A stretch of DNA of 7,543 nucleotides from an uncultured Luteimonas sp. (GTDB taxonomy: Bacteria > Pseudomonadota > Gammaproteobacteria > Xanthomonadales > Xanthomonadaceae). The stretch covers positions 1 through 7,543 of the forward strand of contig CALLKI010000091.1 in the NCBI GenBank assembly GCA_938008415.1. The letters are read 5' to 3'. A model generated the notes under the pieces. That model had not been told where the DNA came from. It made no database searches and saw only the letters and a list, made by a program, of their open reading frames with translations. Position 1 is the stretch's first letter, and each line of letters starts with the position of its first letter. Positions 1 through 7,537 of the stretch are shown one piece after another. The position numbers and the translations under genes are program-made.

Positions 1-14
1 GGCCGGAAGACGGA

Positions 15-91
15 TGGCGCGCCTGGAGGGATTCGACCCCCCGCCCAACGGCTTCGGAAGCCGCTACTCTATCCGGCTGAGCTACAGGCGC
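15..91 (-). tRNA. tRNA-Arg (anticodon CCG)
   Basis: Read on the minus strand this 77-nt sequence folds as a complete cloverleaf. The acceptor stem GCGCCTG/CAGGCGC is perfect. The D stem is GCTC/GAGT and the anticodon stem GCGGC/GCCGT. The anticodon loop TTCCGAA gives anticodon CCG, which reads the arginine codon CGG, a common codon in such a GC-rich genome. The T stem is GGGGG/CCCTC, the discriminator base is G, and the CCA tail is encoded (15-17 on the plus strand). Two positions are unusual: the T-loop reads GTCGAAT, so the near-universal T54 is G, and the variable loop TGGGC has G where T47 is usual. No clear promoter was recognised upstream (to the right). The gene is divergent from ubiA. 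Confidence 0.95.
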
Positions 92-100
92 GTTTTTTTT
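18..100 (+). terminator. Possible rightward terminator made of antisense tRNA fold plus T8
   Basis: On the plus strand, 18-25 (CGCGCCTG) pairs perfectly with 85-92 (CAGGCGCG), and eight consecutive Ts follow at once (93-100). The intervening bases can form the complementary cloverleaf arms. An RNA entering from the left would therefore carry a branched GC-rich stem followed by a U8 tract, the layout of a factor-independent terminator. The T tract could also be chance, and there is no visible plus-strand gene to its left to need it. Confidence 0.3.
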
Positions 101-170
101 GAAGGCTTTCCCGGCGCCGCTCCCGCCCGTGCGGAAACGGCCCGGCCGCGTCACCGCCGGCTGCCGCCGG

Positions 171-200
171 ATGACCGGTGGCTCCGGGAGCCACTATCCT
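171..200 (+). promoter_or_regulatory. Candidate ubiA promoter with palindromic spacer
   Basis: ATGACC (171-176, four of six matches to TTGACA) and TATCCT (195-200, four of six matches to TATAAT) are separated by 18 bp. Nearly the whole spacer is the palindrome GTGGCTCCGGGAGCCAC (178-194; 8-bp arms around one central G). The palindrome is plainly visible; the promoter reading is inference from weak hexamers. If both are real, the palindrome would be placed as an operator controlling ubiA and the downstream transporter. It could instead be an RNA hairpin in a leader transcribed from further left. Confidence 0.3.
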
Positions 201-212
201 TCCGGGCTGGCT

Positions 213-278
213 GCGGGCCGCGGGCCCGCTATTGTTCCACGATTGCCCCGGAAGATGCGAGTCGCCCCTCCGGGCGAC
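213..278 (+). promoter_or_regulatory. Two further hairpins in the ubiA leader
   Basis: GCGGGCC (213-219) pairs with GGCCCGC (223-229) around a GCG loop. GTCGCCC (261-267) pairs with GGGCGAC (272-278) around CTCC. The second ends 12 nt before the chosen ubiA start, close enough to affect ribosome access. In a genome this GC-rich, short perfect inverted repeats occur by chance, so a regulatory role is unproven. I see no gene in the stretch 101-290. Confidence 0.3.
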
Positions 279-290
279 GGGCCGAAGCAG

Positions 291-1202
291 ATGAGCTACG
301 AACGTTACGCCCCCCCGCCGGCGATGCCGGTCCCGCGCTGGCGCGAGCGCCTCGGCCAGTACTGGAAGCTGGTGCGCGGCGACCGCCCGATCGGCTGGCT
401 GCTGCTGCTGTGGCCGACCTGGTGGGCGCTGTGGCTGGCCGCGGGGGGCGTGCCGCCGCTGTGGACGCTGTTCGTGTTCACGGCCGGCGTCTGGCTGACC
501 CGCTCGGCCGGCTGCGTGGTCAACGACTACGCCGACCGCTGGCTGGACGGCAGCGTCGAGCGCACCAGGGACCGCCCGCTGGCGACCGGCGCGGTGTCCG
601 GGCGCGAGGCGCTGGCGGTGTTCGCGGTGCTGATGCTGGTGGCGTTCGCACTGGTGCTGACGATGAACCGGCTGACGGTGCTGTTGAGCTTCGTCGGCCT
701 GTTCCTGGCCTGCACCTACCCGTACCTGAAGCGCTACACCTACCTGCCGCAGGTCTACCTCGGCATGTCCTTCGGCTGGGGCATCCCGATGGCCTTCGCC
801 GCGGTGCAGGGCGAGGTGCCGCCGCTGGCCTGGCTGCTGTACGTGGCCAACATCTTCTGGTCCACCGCCTACGACACCTGGTACGCGATGGTGGACCGCG
901 ACGACGATATCCGCATGGGCGCCAAGTCCACCGCGATCCTGTTCGGCGAGCTCGACCTGGCGATCCAGGGCGTGCTGTACGCGCTGGTGTTCGCGGCGCT
1001 GGCGCTGGCCGGCCGCCAGGCGGGGCTCGGCGCGTACTACTGGGCCGGCCTCGCGGTGGCGGCGGTGCTCGTGGCGTACGAGTTCGTCATCACCCGCCAC
1101 CGCGACCGCGCCGCCTGCTTCCGCGCCTTCCTGCACAACCACTGGGTCGGCATGGCGGTGTTCGCCGGGCTGGCGCTCGATCTGTGGAGGCATGGCACAT
1201 GA
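291..1202 (+). CDS. ubiA: 4-hydroxybenzoate polyprenyltransferase
   Basis: This inner-membrane enzyme attaches the polyprenyl chain to 4-hydroxybenzoate, the committed membrane step of ubiquinone synthesis. The 303-residue product closely resembles E. coli UbiA (290 aa) from residue 21 to the end. Both aspartate-rich, Mg-prenyl-diphosphate binding motifs are present: NDYADRWLD (N78, D79, D82, D86) and DTWYAMVDRDDD (D195, D202, D204-206). Several hydrophobic helices are evident, for example around 36-50, 57-72, 108-124, 128-142, 224-240 and 248-265, and the conserved TYPYLKRYT segment is intact. The chosen ATG (291) gives a family-typical length but has only a weak ribosome binding site. An in-frame ATG at 255 would add 12 residues, so the exact start is uncertain. 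Its stop codon overlaps the next gene by 4 bp, implying co-translation with the fatty acid transporter. Confidence 0.96.
   Translation: MSYERYAPPPAMPVPRWRERLGQYWKLVRGDRPIGWLLLLWPTWWALWLAAGGVPPLWTLFVFTAGVWLTRSAGCVVNDYADRWLDGSVERTRDRPLATGAVSGREALAVFAVLMLVAFALVLTMNRLTVLLSFVGLFLACTYPYLKRYTYLPQVYLGMSFGWGIPMAFAAVQGEVPPLAWLLYVANIFWSTAYDTWYAMVDRDDDIRMGAKSTAILFGELDLAIQGVLYALVFAALALAGRQAGLGAYYWAGLAVAAVLVAYEFVITRHRDRAACFRAFLHNHWVGMAVFAGLALDLWRHGT
1186..1190 (+). promoter_or_regulatory. Ribosome binding site for the AtoE-like gene
   Basis: GGAGG lies inside the last codons of ubiA, 8 nt before the ATG at 1199. It supports that start and the ATGA overlap, and is stronger than the site in front of ubiA itself. 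Confidence 0.7.
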
Positions 1203-2623
1203 GCATTGCGGCGACGCGATCGGGGGCGCTGGAGCGGCTGGCGCTGCGCTGCGCCGCGTTCGCCGAGCGCTGGTTCCCGGACGCCTGGGTGTTCGCGGTC
1301 GCCGGCGTGCTGGTGGTGGCGGCGTTCGCGCTCGGTTTCGGCGCCAGCGTGCGCGACACCGCGCAGGCCTTCGGCGGCGGCTTCTGGAGCCTGATCCCGT
1401 TCACCATGCAGATGGCGTTCGTGGTGATTGGCGGCTACGTGGTCGCCACCGCGCCAGTGGTGGCGCGGCTGATCGACCGGCTCGCGCGCTGGCCGCGCAC
1501 CGGCCGCGGCGCGGTCGGGTTCGTGGCGCTGGCGAGCATGCTGAGCTCGCTGCTGAGCTGGGGCTTCTCGCTGGTGTTCGCCGGCCTGCTGGTGCGCGCG
1601 CTGGCCAGGCGCACCGAACTGCGCATGGACTACCGCGCCGCGGGAGCCGCCGCCTACCTTGGCCTCGGCTCGGTGTGGGCGATGGGCCTGAGCTCCTCGG
1701 CGGCGCAGCTGCAGGCGAACCCGGCGAGCATGCCGCCCGGCCTGCTGCAGATCACCGGCGTGCTGCCGTTCTCCGAGACCATCTTCCTGTGGCAGTCGAT
1801 CGTGCTGACCGCGGTGCTGGTCGCGGTGTCGCTGGCGGTGGCCTGGTTCACGGCGCCGCGCGGCGCGGACGCGCGGACGGCCGAGGAGTTCCCCGACGCG
1901 GCGCAGGCGATGGGCCCGCCGCCGCCGTCGCGCCCGTCGCGCCCCGGCGAGTGGCCCGAGTTCAGCCCGCTGCTGACGGTGCTGCTGTCGCTGCTCGGCC
2001 TGGGCTGGCTGTGGCTGGAGTTCCGCGACAAGGGCGCGATCACGGCGATCGCCAACCTCAACACCTACAACTTCCTGTTCCTGTCGCTGGGCCTGCTGCT
2101 GCACTGGCGCCCGCGCAGCTTCCTCGACGCCGTGGCGCGCGCGGTGCCGTCCACCACCGGCGTGCTGATCCAGTTCCCGCTGTACGGCAGCATCGCGATG
2201 ATGCTCACCGGCGTGCCCGGCGCCGACGGCGAGACCCTGGCGCACCGGCTGTCCACGCTGTTCGTGCAGGTCGCCACCCACGACACCTTCGCCGCGGTGA
2301 TGGGCATCTATTCGGCGGTGCTCGGCTTCTTCGTGCCCTCCGGCGGCGGCAAGTGGATCGTGGAGGCGCCGTACGTGATGCAGGCGGCCAACGAGCTGCA
2401 GTTCCACCTGGGCTGGGCGGTGCAGGTGTACAACGCCGCCGAGGCGCTGCCGAACCTGGTCAACCCGTTCTGGATGCTGCCGCTGCTGGGCGTGCTCGGC
2501 CTGCGCGCGCGCGACATCGTCGGCTTCACCTTCGTGCAGCTGCTGGTGCACATCCCGGTGGTGCTCGGCCTGCTGTGGCTGCTGGGCACCACGCTGCGGT
2601 ACGTGCCGCCGGTGATGCCGTAG
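1199..2623 (+). CDS. atoE: Short-chain fatty acid transporter, AtoE family
   Basis: This is a predicted inner-membrane carrier for short-chain fatty acids; in E. coli, AtoE serves acetoacetate/butyrate use. The 474-residue product matches the AtoE family along its length: WFPDAWVFA (25-33), FWSLIPFTMQMAF (62-74), SSLLSWGFSLVFAG (116-129), STTGVLIQFPLYG (318-330), the conserved FVPSGGGKWIVEAP (378-391) and NPFWMLPLLG (422-431). Many hydrophobic segments alternate with short loops. A proline-rich linker (240-249) falls in a cytoplasmic-type loop and helps explain why it is longer than the 440-aa E. coli protein. The start is fixed by a GGAGG site and the 4-bp overlap with ubiA. No ato catabolic genes are visible beside it, so its true substrate and the reason for coupling to ubiA are unknown. 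The gene name reflects family, not proven function. Confidence 0.88.
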   Translation: MSIAATRSGALERLALRCAAFAERWFPDAWVFAVAGVLVVAAFALGFGASVRDTAQAFGGGFWSLIPFTMQMAFVVIGGYVVATAPVVARLIDRLARWPRTGRGAVGFVALASMLSSLLSWGFSLVFAGLLVRALARRTELRMDYRAAGAAAYLGLGSVWAMGLSSSAAQLQANPASMPPGLLQITGVLPFSETIFLWQSIVLTAVLVAVSLAVAWFTAPRGADARTAEEFPDAAQAMGPPPPSRPSRPGEWPEFSPLLTVLLSLLGLGWLWLEFRDKGAITAIANLNTYNFLFLSLGLLLHWRPRSFLDAVARAVPSTTGVLIQFPLYGSIAMMLTGVPGADGETLAHRLSTLFVQVATHDTFAAVMGIYSAVLGFFVPSGGGKWIVEAPYVMQAANELQFHLGWAVQVYNAAEALPNLVNPFWMLPLLGVLGLRARDIVGFTFVQLLVHIPVVLGLLWLLGTTLRYVPPVMP

Positions 2624-2626
2624 CGG

Positions 2627-3355
2627 TCACGGCACCCGCGCGCAGACCCACGCGTCCACCCGCGCCACGCCCGCGCGGCGCAGCGCCCGCGCCGCGTCGT
2701 GCAGGGTGGCGCCGGTGGTCATGACGTCGTCCACCAGGGCCACGTGCGCAGGCAGGCGGGCGTCCCCGTCCACCGTGAACGCGCCGCGCAGGTTGCGTGC
2801 GCGCGCGCCGGCGTCGAGCCGGGACTGCGGCGCGGTCGCGCGGATGCGCCGCAGGGCACCGGGCAGCAGTGGCAGGGCCAGCGCCCGCGCCAGCGGCCGG
2901 GCCAGTTCCAGCGCCTGGTCGTAGCCGCGGCGGCGCAGGCGCCCGCGGTGCAGCGGCACCGGGACCAGCGCCTCCGGCAGCCCGGGCAGGCCGGCGAACG
3001 CACGGACCATGCCCGCTGCCAGCAGCCGGCCGGCGGCGAGGTCGTGGTGGAACTTCAACCGCGGCAGCAGGCGGTCCACCGGATCGGCGTACACGAACGC
3101 GGCGCGGGTTTCGCCCAGAGGGGGCGGGCGTTGCAGGCAGGCGCCGCAAATGCCCGGTGCGGAGAGCGGGACCGCGCAGCGCAGGCAGGCGCTGCGGTTC
3201 CAGGGCAGGCCCGCGGCGCAGGCCGCGCACAGGGGCTCGCCGCCATCGCCCGGCTCGTGGCACAGCAGGCAGCGCGGCGCGAGCAGGCGCGCGGCAAGGC
3301 GGCGCAGCCATCCGTCAACCTGGAAGGGCGGTTCGTGGTTGACAGCTCCGGACAT
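2627..3355 (-). CDS. comF: ComF family phosphoribosyltransferase-like protein
   Basis: ComF-family proteins (GntX in E. coli) are cytoplasmic accessories of DNA uptake or use of DNA as nutrient; the biochemical role is poorly settled. The 242-residue product has an N-terminal zinc-ribbon-like region with four cysteine pairs (C29/C32, C43/C46, C57/C60, C70/C73) and a C-terminal type I phosphoribosyltransferase fold. The latter carries VPVPLHRGRLRRRGYDQ (131-147) and the phosphoribosyl-diphosphate loop VALVDDVMTTGAT (205-217, D209/D210). The length matches the family. The ATG at 3355 is preceded by GGGAA only 2 nt away, so the start is reasonable but not certain; an upstream in-frame ATG at 3406 would run into bioB. 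It converges with the AtoE-like gene (3-bp gap) and diverges from bioB (49-bp gap). Confidence 0.93.
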   Translation of the reverse strand: MSGAVNHEPPFQVDGWLRRLAARLLAPRCLLCHEPGDGGEPLCAACAAGLPWNRSACLRCAVPLSAPGICGACLQRPPPLGETRAAFVYADPVDRLLPRLKFHHDLAAGRLLAAGMVRAFAGLPGLPEALVPVPLHRGRLRRRGYDQALELARPLARALALPLLPGALRRIRATAPQSRLDAGARARNLRGAFTVDGDARLPAHVALVDDVMTTGATLHDAARALRRAGVARVDAWVCARVP

Positions 3356-3367
3356 GGTTCCCAGACT
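3339..3367 (+). promoter_or_regulatory. Candidate bioB promoter
   Basis: A perfect TTGACA (3339-3344) is followed 17 bp later by CAGACT (3362-3367), which keeps the important A and final T of TATAAT. Transcription would begin around 3374, leaving a leader of about 30 nt before the bioB ATG. The -35 box lies inside the first codons of comF and the -10 box just upstream of its start. The perfect -35 and optimal spacing stand out against the GC-rich background. No E. coli-type BirA operator (TTGTAAACC...GGTTTACAA) is visible. Confidence 0.5.
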
Positions 3368-3402
3368 GCCGGGCCCAGGTCCACGCGTCTGTCGGGAAAC
3401 AT
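3354..3402. promoter_or_regulatory. comF/bioB divergent control region with imperfect inverted repeat
   Basis: The 49 bp between the two start codons (3356-3404) contain ATGGTTCCC (3354-3362) and GGGAAACAT (3394-3402), which match in inverted orientation at 8 of 9 positions. Each arm also supplies the purine-rich stretch in front of one gene (GGGAA for comF, GGGAAA for bioB). The symmetry may therefore reflect two similar ribosome binding sites rather than a regulator site. The gap is too short for two separate promoters, so they must overlap or reach into the coding regions. Confidence 0.35.
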
Positions 3403-3404
3403 CC

Positions 3405-4457
3405 ATGACCACTGTCAGCCAGGTCCAGCCCGCCGCCACCCGGCACGACTGGAGCCAGGAGGAGGTCGAAGCGCTGTTCGACCTGCCGTTCACGGAGCTG
3501 CTGTTCCGCGCCGCCGAGGTCCACCGCCGCCATTTCGACCCGGCCGAGGTCCAGGTCAGCACGCTGCTGTCGGTGAAGACCGGTGGCTGCCCCGAGGACT
3601 GCGCCTACTGCCCGCAGGCGCAGCGCTACCACACCGGGGTCCAGGCGACCAGGCTGATGAGCACCGAGGCGGTGGTGGAGAAGGCCCGGCAGGCCAAGGC
3701 CGCCGGCGCCAGCCGCTTCTGCATGGGCGCGGCCTGGCGTTCGCCGAAGGACCGTGACATCCCCAAGGTCGCGGAGATGATCCGCCAGGTGAAGGCGCTG
3801 GGCTTGGAGACCTGCGCCACCCTGGGCATGCTCACCGCCGGGCAGGCGCGGGCGCTGCGCGAGGCCGGGCTGGACTACTACAACCACAACATCGACACCG
3901 ACCCGGAGTACTACGGCAGCATCATCCACACCCGCGAGATCCAGGACCGGCTGGACACGCTCGAGCACGTGCGCGCCGCCGGCATGAAGGTCTGCTGCGG
4001 CGGCATCGTCGGCATGGGCGAGACCCGCGCCCAGCGCGCCGGCTTCCTGCGCACCCTGGCCAACCTGCCGGCGCACCCCGAGTCGGTGCCGATCAACCGC
4101 CTGGTCCAGGTGGAGGGCACCCCCCTGCACGGCACCGCCGAGCTGGACCCGTTCGAATTCGTGCGCACCATCGCGGTCGCGCGCATCCTGATGCCGCAGT
4201 CTATGGTGCGGCTGTCCGCGGGACGCGAGACCATGAGCGACGAACTGCAGGCGCTGTGCTTCGCCGCCGGCGCCAACTCGATCTTCTACGGCGAGAAGCT
4301 GCTGACCACCGGCAACCCGGACACGGAGCGCGACCGCGCGCTGTTCGCGCGCCTGGGCCTGCGGCCGATGGAGGTGGCGGTGGACGCGCCGGGCCACGAC
4401 CACGGCGGCACGGTCCACGCCGACATCGTCGAGGACGCGAGGCCGTGCGCGGCCTGA
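3405..4457 (+). CDS. bioB: Biotin synthase
   Basis: This radical S-adenosylmethionine enzyme inserts sulphur into dethiobiotin, the last step of biotin synthesis. The 350-residue product (E. coli 346) carries the CxxxCxxC cluster GCPEDCAYC (C62, C66, C69) that holds the catalytic 4Fe-4S centre. The ligands of the sacrificial 2Fe-2S cluster are also present: C106, C137, C197 and, by alignment with E. coli R260, R269 in MVRLSAGRE. YYNHNIDTDPEYY (158-170) and AGANSIFYGEKLLTT (288-302) are other family hallmarks. All key residues are intact, so it should be active. The ATG is chosen because it gives the family length and no in-frame start lies closer upstream. It is the first gene of the biotin cluster and divergent from comF. 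Confidence 0.98.
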   Translation: MTTVSQVQPAATRHDWSQEEVEALFDLPFTELLFRAAEVHRRHFDPAEVQVSTLLSVKTGGCPEDCAYCPQAQRYHTGVQATRLMSTEAVVEKARQAKAAGASRFCMGAAWRSPKDRDIPKVAEMIRQVKALGLETCATLGMLTAGQARALREAGLDYYNHNIDTDPEYYGSIIHTREIQDRLDTLEHVRAAGMKVCCGGIVGMGETRAQRAGFLRTLANLPAHPESVPINRLVQVEGTPLHGTAELDPFEFVRTIAVARILMPQSMVRLSAGRETMSDELQALCFAAGANSIFYGEKLLTTGNPDTERDRALFARLGLRPMEVAVDAPGHDHGGTVHADIVEDARPCAA

Positions 4458-4481
4458 ACCGGGCGGCGGGCTGAGGCGGAC

Positions 4482-5683
<1,202 letters not shown>

Positions 5684-5684
<1 letters not shown>

Positions 5685-6472
5685 TGCTGAAGGTGGAGGT
5701 GCGCGGCGAAGGCCCGCCGCTGGTGCTGCTGCACGGCTGGGCGATGCACACCGGCGTGTTCGGCGCGCTGGCCGCGCGGCTCGGGCCGCGATTCACGCTG
5801 CACCTGGTGGACCTGCCGGGACACGGCTGGAACCGCGACAGCGCATTGCCGCTGGAGCCGGAAGCGGTGGTCGAGGCGCTCTCGCGCCAGCTCCCGCGCG
5901 GCGCGCTGTGGGCGGGATGGTCGCTCGGCGGCCTGTTCGCGCTGCACGCCGCGGCGACGCGCCCGGAGCTGGTGTCCGGGCTGGCGATGATCTGCGCGAC
6001 CCCGCGCTTCGTGCGTGGCGACGACTGGCCGCGGGGCATGCCGCCGGAGGTGTTCCGCGGCTTCGCCGACGGCCTGCGCCAGGACTGGCGGGCGACGGTC
6101 GAGCGATTCATCGCGCTGGAGGCCTTCGGTTCGGAGGACGCCAGGGGCGAGATCCGCGCGCTGCGCGAGGAAGCGTTCGCGCGCGGCGAACCGGCGCCCC
6201 GCGTGCTCGCCGACGGGCTGGACCTGCTGGAATCGGCCGACCTGCGCGCGTCCCTGCCGGCGCTGGGCGTCCCGACGCTGTGGCTGGCCGGGCGCCGCGA
6301 CCGCCTGGTCGACCCGCGCGCGATGGCGGAGGCGGCGGGACGCGTCGCCGATGCGCGCGTGGCGGTGCTCGAGCACGCCGGGCACGCGCCGTTCCTGACC
6401 CATGCCGATGCGGTGGCCGCGGAACTGCGCGCGTTGGGAGAGCGCGTCTTCGGCGCGGGGGCGGGCCGGTGA
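5684..6472 (+). CDS. bioH: Pimeloyl-ACP methyl ester esterase
   Basis: This alpha/beta-hydrolase removes the methyl group from pimeloyl-ACP methyl ester, ending chain elongation and delivering pimeloyl-ACP to BioF. The 262-residue product (E. coli about 256) has the oxyanion region LLHGWAMH (15-22), the nucleophile elbow GWSLGG (S80), the acid D206 in AGRRDRLVD and the histidine H234 in HAGHAPFLTH. W79 beside the catalytic serine matches E. coli BioH. No signal peptide is seen, as expected for a cytoplasmic enzyme. The start overlaps the bioF stop by one base and a GGAG (5670-5673) lies 10 nt upstream. Position between bioF and bioC, on whose product it acts, supports the assignment over a generic hydrolase. 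Confidence 0.95.
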
Positions 6473-7371
6473 TCGACCATCGCGACGACGGGATCTTCGA
6501 CGCGCGCCACGTGCGCCGCGCGTTCGCGCGCGCGTCGCGAGGCTACGCGCAGGCCGCGGTGCTGCAGCGCGAGGTCGAGGAGCGCCTGCTCGAATCGCTC
6601 GACTACCTCGACGACCGCCAGCCGGAAGTGGTGCTGGACGTGGGGTGCGGCCCCGGCCGCGCCTCGCTGGCGATGCGCCGGCGCTGGCCGAAGGCGCGCA
6701 TCGTCGCGCTCGACATCGCGCTGCCGATGCTGCGCCAGGTGCCGGTGCGCGAGGGCTGGAACCCGCTGCGCAGGCCGCTCGACCGCGTCTGCGCCGACCT
6801 GCGCGCGCTGCCGCTGGCCGAGGCCAGCGTGGACGTGCTGTTCTCCAGCCTGTGCCTGCAGTGGGTGGACGACCTGCCCGCGGCCTTCGCCGAATTCCGC
6901 CGCGTGCTGCGGCCCGGCGGCCTGCTGCTGTGCTCGACCTTCGGCACGGACACCCTGCACGAGCTGCGCGATGCGTTTGCGGCCGCGGACGAGGCGCCGC
7001 ACGTCAGCCCGTTCGTGTCCATCGCCGCGTTCGGCGACCTGCTGATGCAGGCGGGATTCCGCGATCCCGTGCTCGACCGCGACGTCTTCGTCCGCGGCCA
7101 CCCCGACCTGCAGTCGCTGATGCGCGAACTGCGCGCGCTGGGCGCGACCAACGCGCTGCGCGCGCGCCGGCGCACGTTGACCGGACGCGCGCGCTTCGCC
7201 GCGGCGGCCGCGGCCTATGAGCCGCTGCGCGGCGGCGACGGCCTGCTGCCGTCGAGCTGGGAAGTCATCACCGCGATGGCCTGGGCGCCGGAGCCCGGCA
7301 CGCCGGTCCGCGGCCGCCAGGGCGAGATCGCGAGCTTCCCCGCCGACCGCATCCCCGTGCGCCGGCGCTGA
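6469..7371 (+). CDS. bioC: Malonyl-ACP O-methyltransferase
   Basis: This enzyme uses S-adenosylmethionine to methylate the free carboxyl of malonyl-ACP, letting fatty acid synthase build the pimeloyl chain. The 300-residue product has motif I VVLDVGCGPG (54-63), the acidic residue D82 (VALD), the post-motif D110 (CADLRALPL) and SSLCLQWVDDL (126-136), the BioC version of motif IV. The N-terminal FARASRGYAQAAVLQ (19-33) resembles the BioC family signature. It starts with GTG, overlapping the bioH stop by 4 bp (GTGA), so translation is probably coupled. It is about 50 residues longer than E. coli BioC (251). The extra C-terminal part around DGLLPSSWEVITAMAWAP (257-274) recalls the related NDUFAF5-type methyltransferases. 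Context makes BioC the best call. Confidence 0.92.
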   Translation: MIDHRDDGIFDARHVRRAFARASRGYAQAAVLQREVEERLLESLDYLDDRQPEVVLDVGCGPGRASLAMRRRWPKARIVALDIALPMLRQVPVREGWNPLRRPLDRVCADLRALPLAEASVDVLFSSLCLQWVDDLPAAFAEFRRVLRPGGLLLCSTFGTDTLHELRDAFAAADEAPHVSPFVSIAAFGDLLMQAGFRDPVLDRDVFVRGHPDLQSLMRELRALGATNALRARRRTLTGRARFAAAAAAYEPLRGGDGLLPSSWEVITAMAWAPEPGTPVRGRQGEIASFPADRIPVRRR

Positions 7372-7436
7372 TCCCCCGCTTTCCGGTTGTGCCTGTGTCC
7401 GCGGGCTGCGCTTGCGCGCGTCCGCAGACGGGACGT

Positions 7437-7452
7437 TCCTGTCAGGACAGGA
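7437..7452 (+). terminator. Inverted repeat after bioC, possible terminator
   Basis: TCCTGTC (7437-7443) pairs with GACAGGA (7446-7452) around AG, 66 bp after the bioC stop. CAGGAC (7443-7448) can alternatively pair with GTCCTG (7462-7467). The position fits the end of the biotin operon, but no T tract follows, so it is either a factor-dependent end, an operator for the next gene, or chance. Confidence 0.3.
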
Positions 7453-7493
7453 TTGCTGGCGGTCCTGCCGTAAGCTTCCCCGATCCGCAGACA

Positions 7494-7537
7494 CCCCATA
7501 AGTAGAACTTTCTGGCATGTTTTCCCCAGCCAGGAGG
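7494..7537 (+). promoter_or_regulatory. Leader and ribosome binding site of the next gene
   Basis: The last 60 bases are AT-richer than the rest of the window. They include CCCCATAAGT (7494-7503), resembling a heat-shock-type -10 element, and TAGAAC (7503-7508), resembling a general -10. No convincing -35 box is placed for either. AGGAGG (7532-7537), a perfect Shine-Dalgarno core, is followed after 4 nt by AT at the window edge (7542-7543). If the next base is G, a gene on the plus strand starts there; its identity cannot be seen. Confidence 0.5.

Noticed and set aside
14..1198. In-frame extension of the AtoE-like gene back to position 14
   Set aside because: The extension crosses the tRNA and all of ubiA in another frame and is low-complexity. 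The family match begins at the ATG at 1199, which has a GGAGG site.
3356..3404. E. coli-type BirA operator upstream of bioB
   Set aside because: Nothing resembling TTGTAAACC or its inverted partner is present in the gap.
7513..7528. Sigma-54-like TGGCATG near the window end
   Set aside because: The -24-like half is present but the expected GC of the -12 element is CC at the right spacing, so it does not fit.
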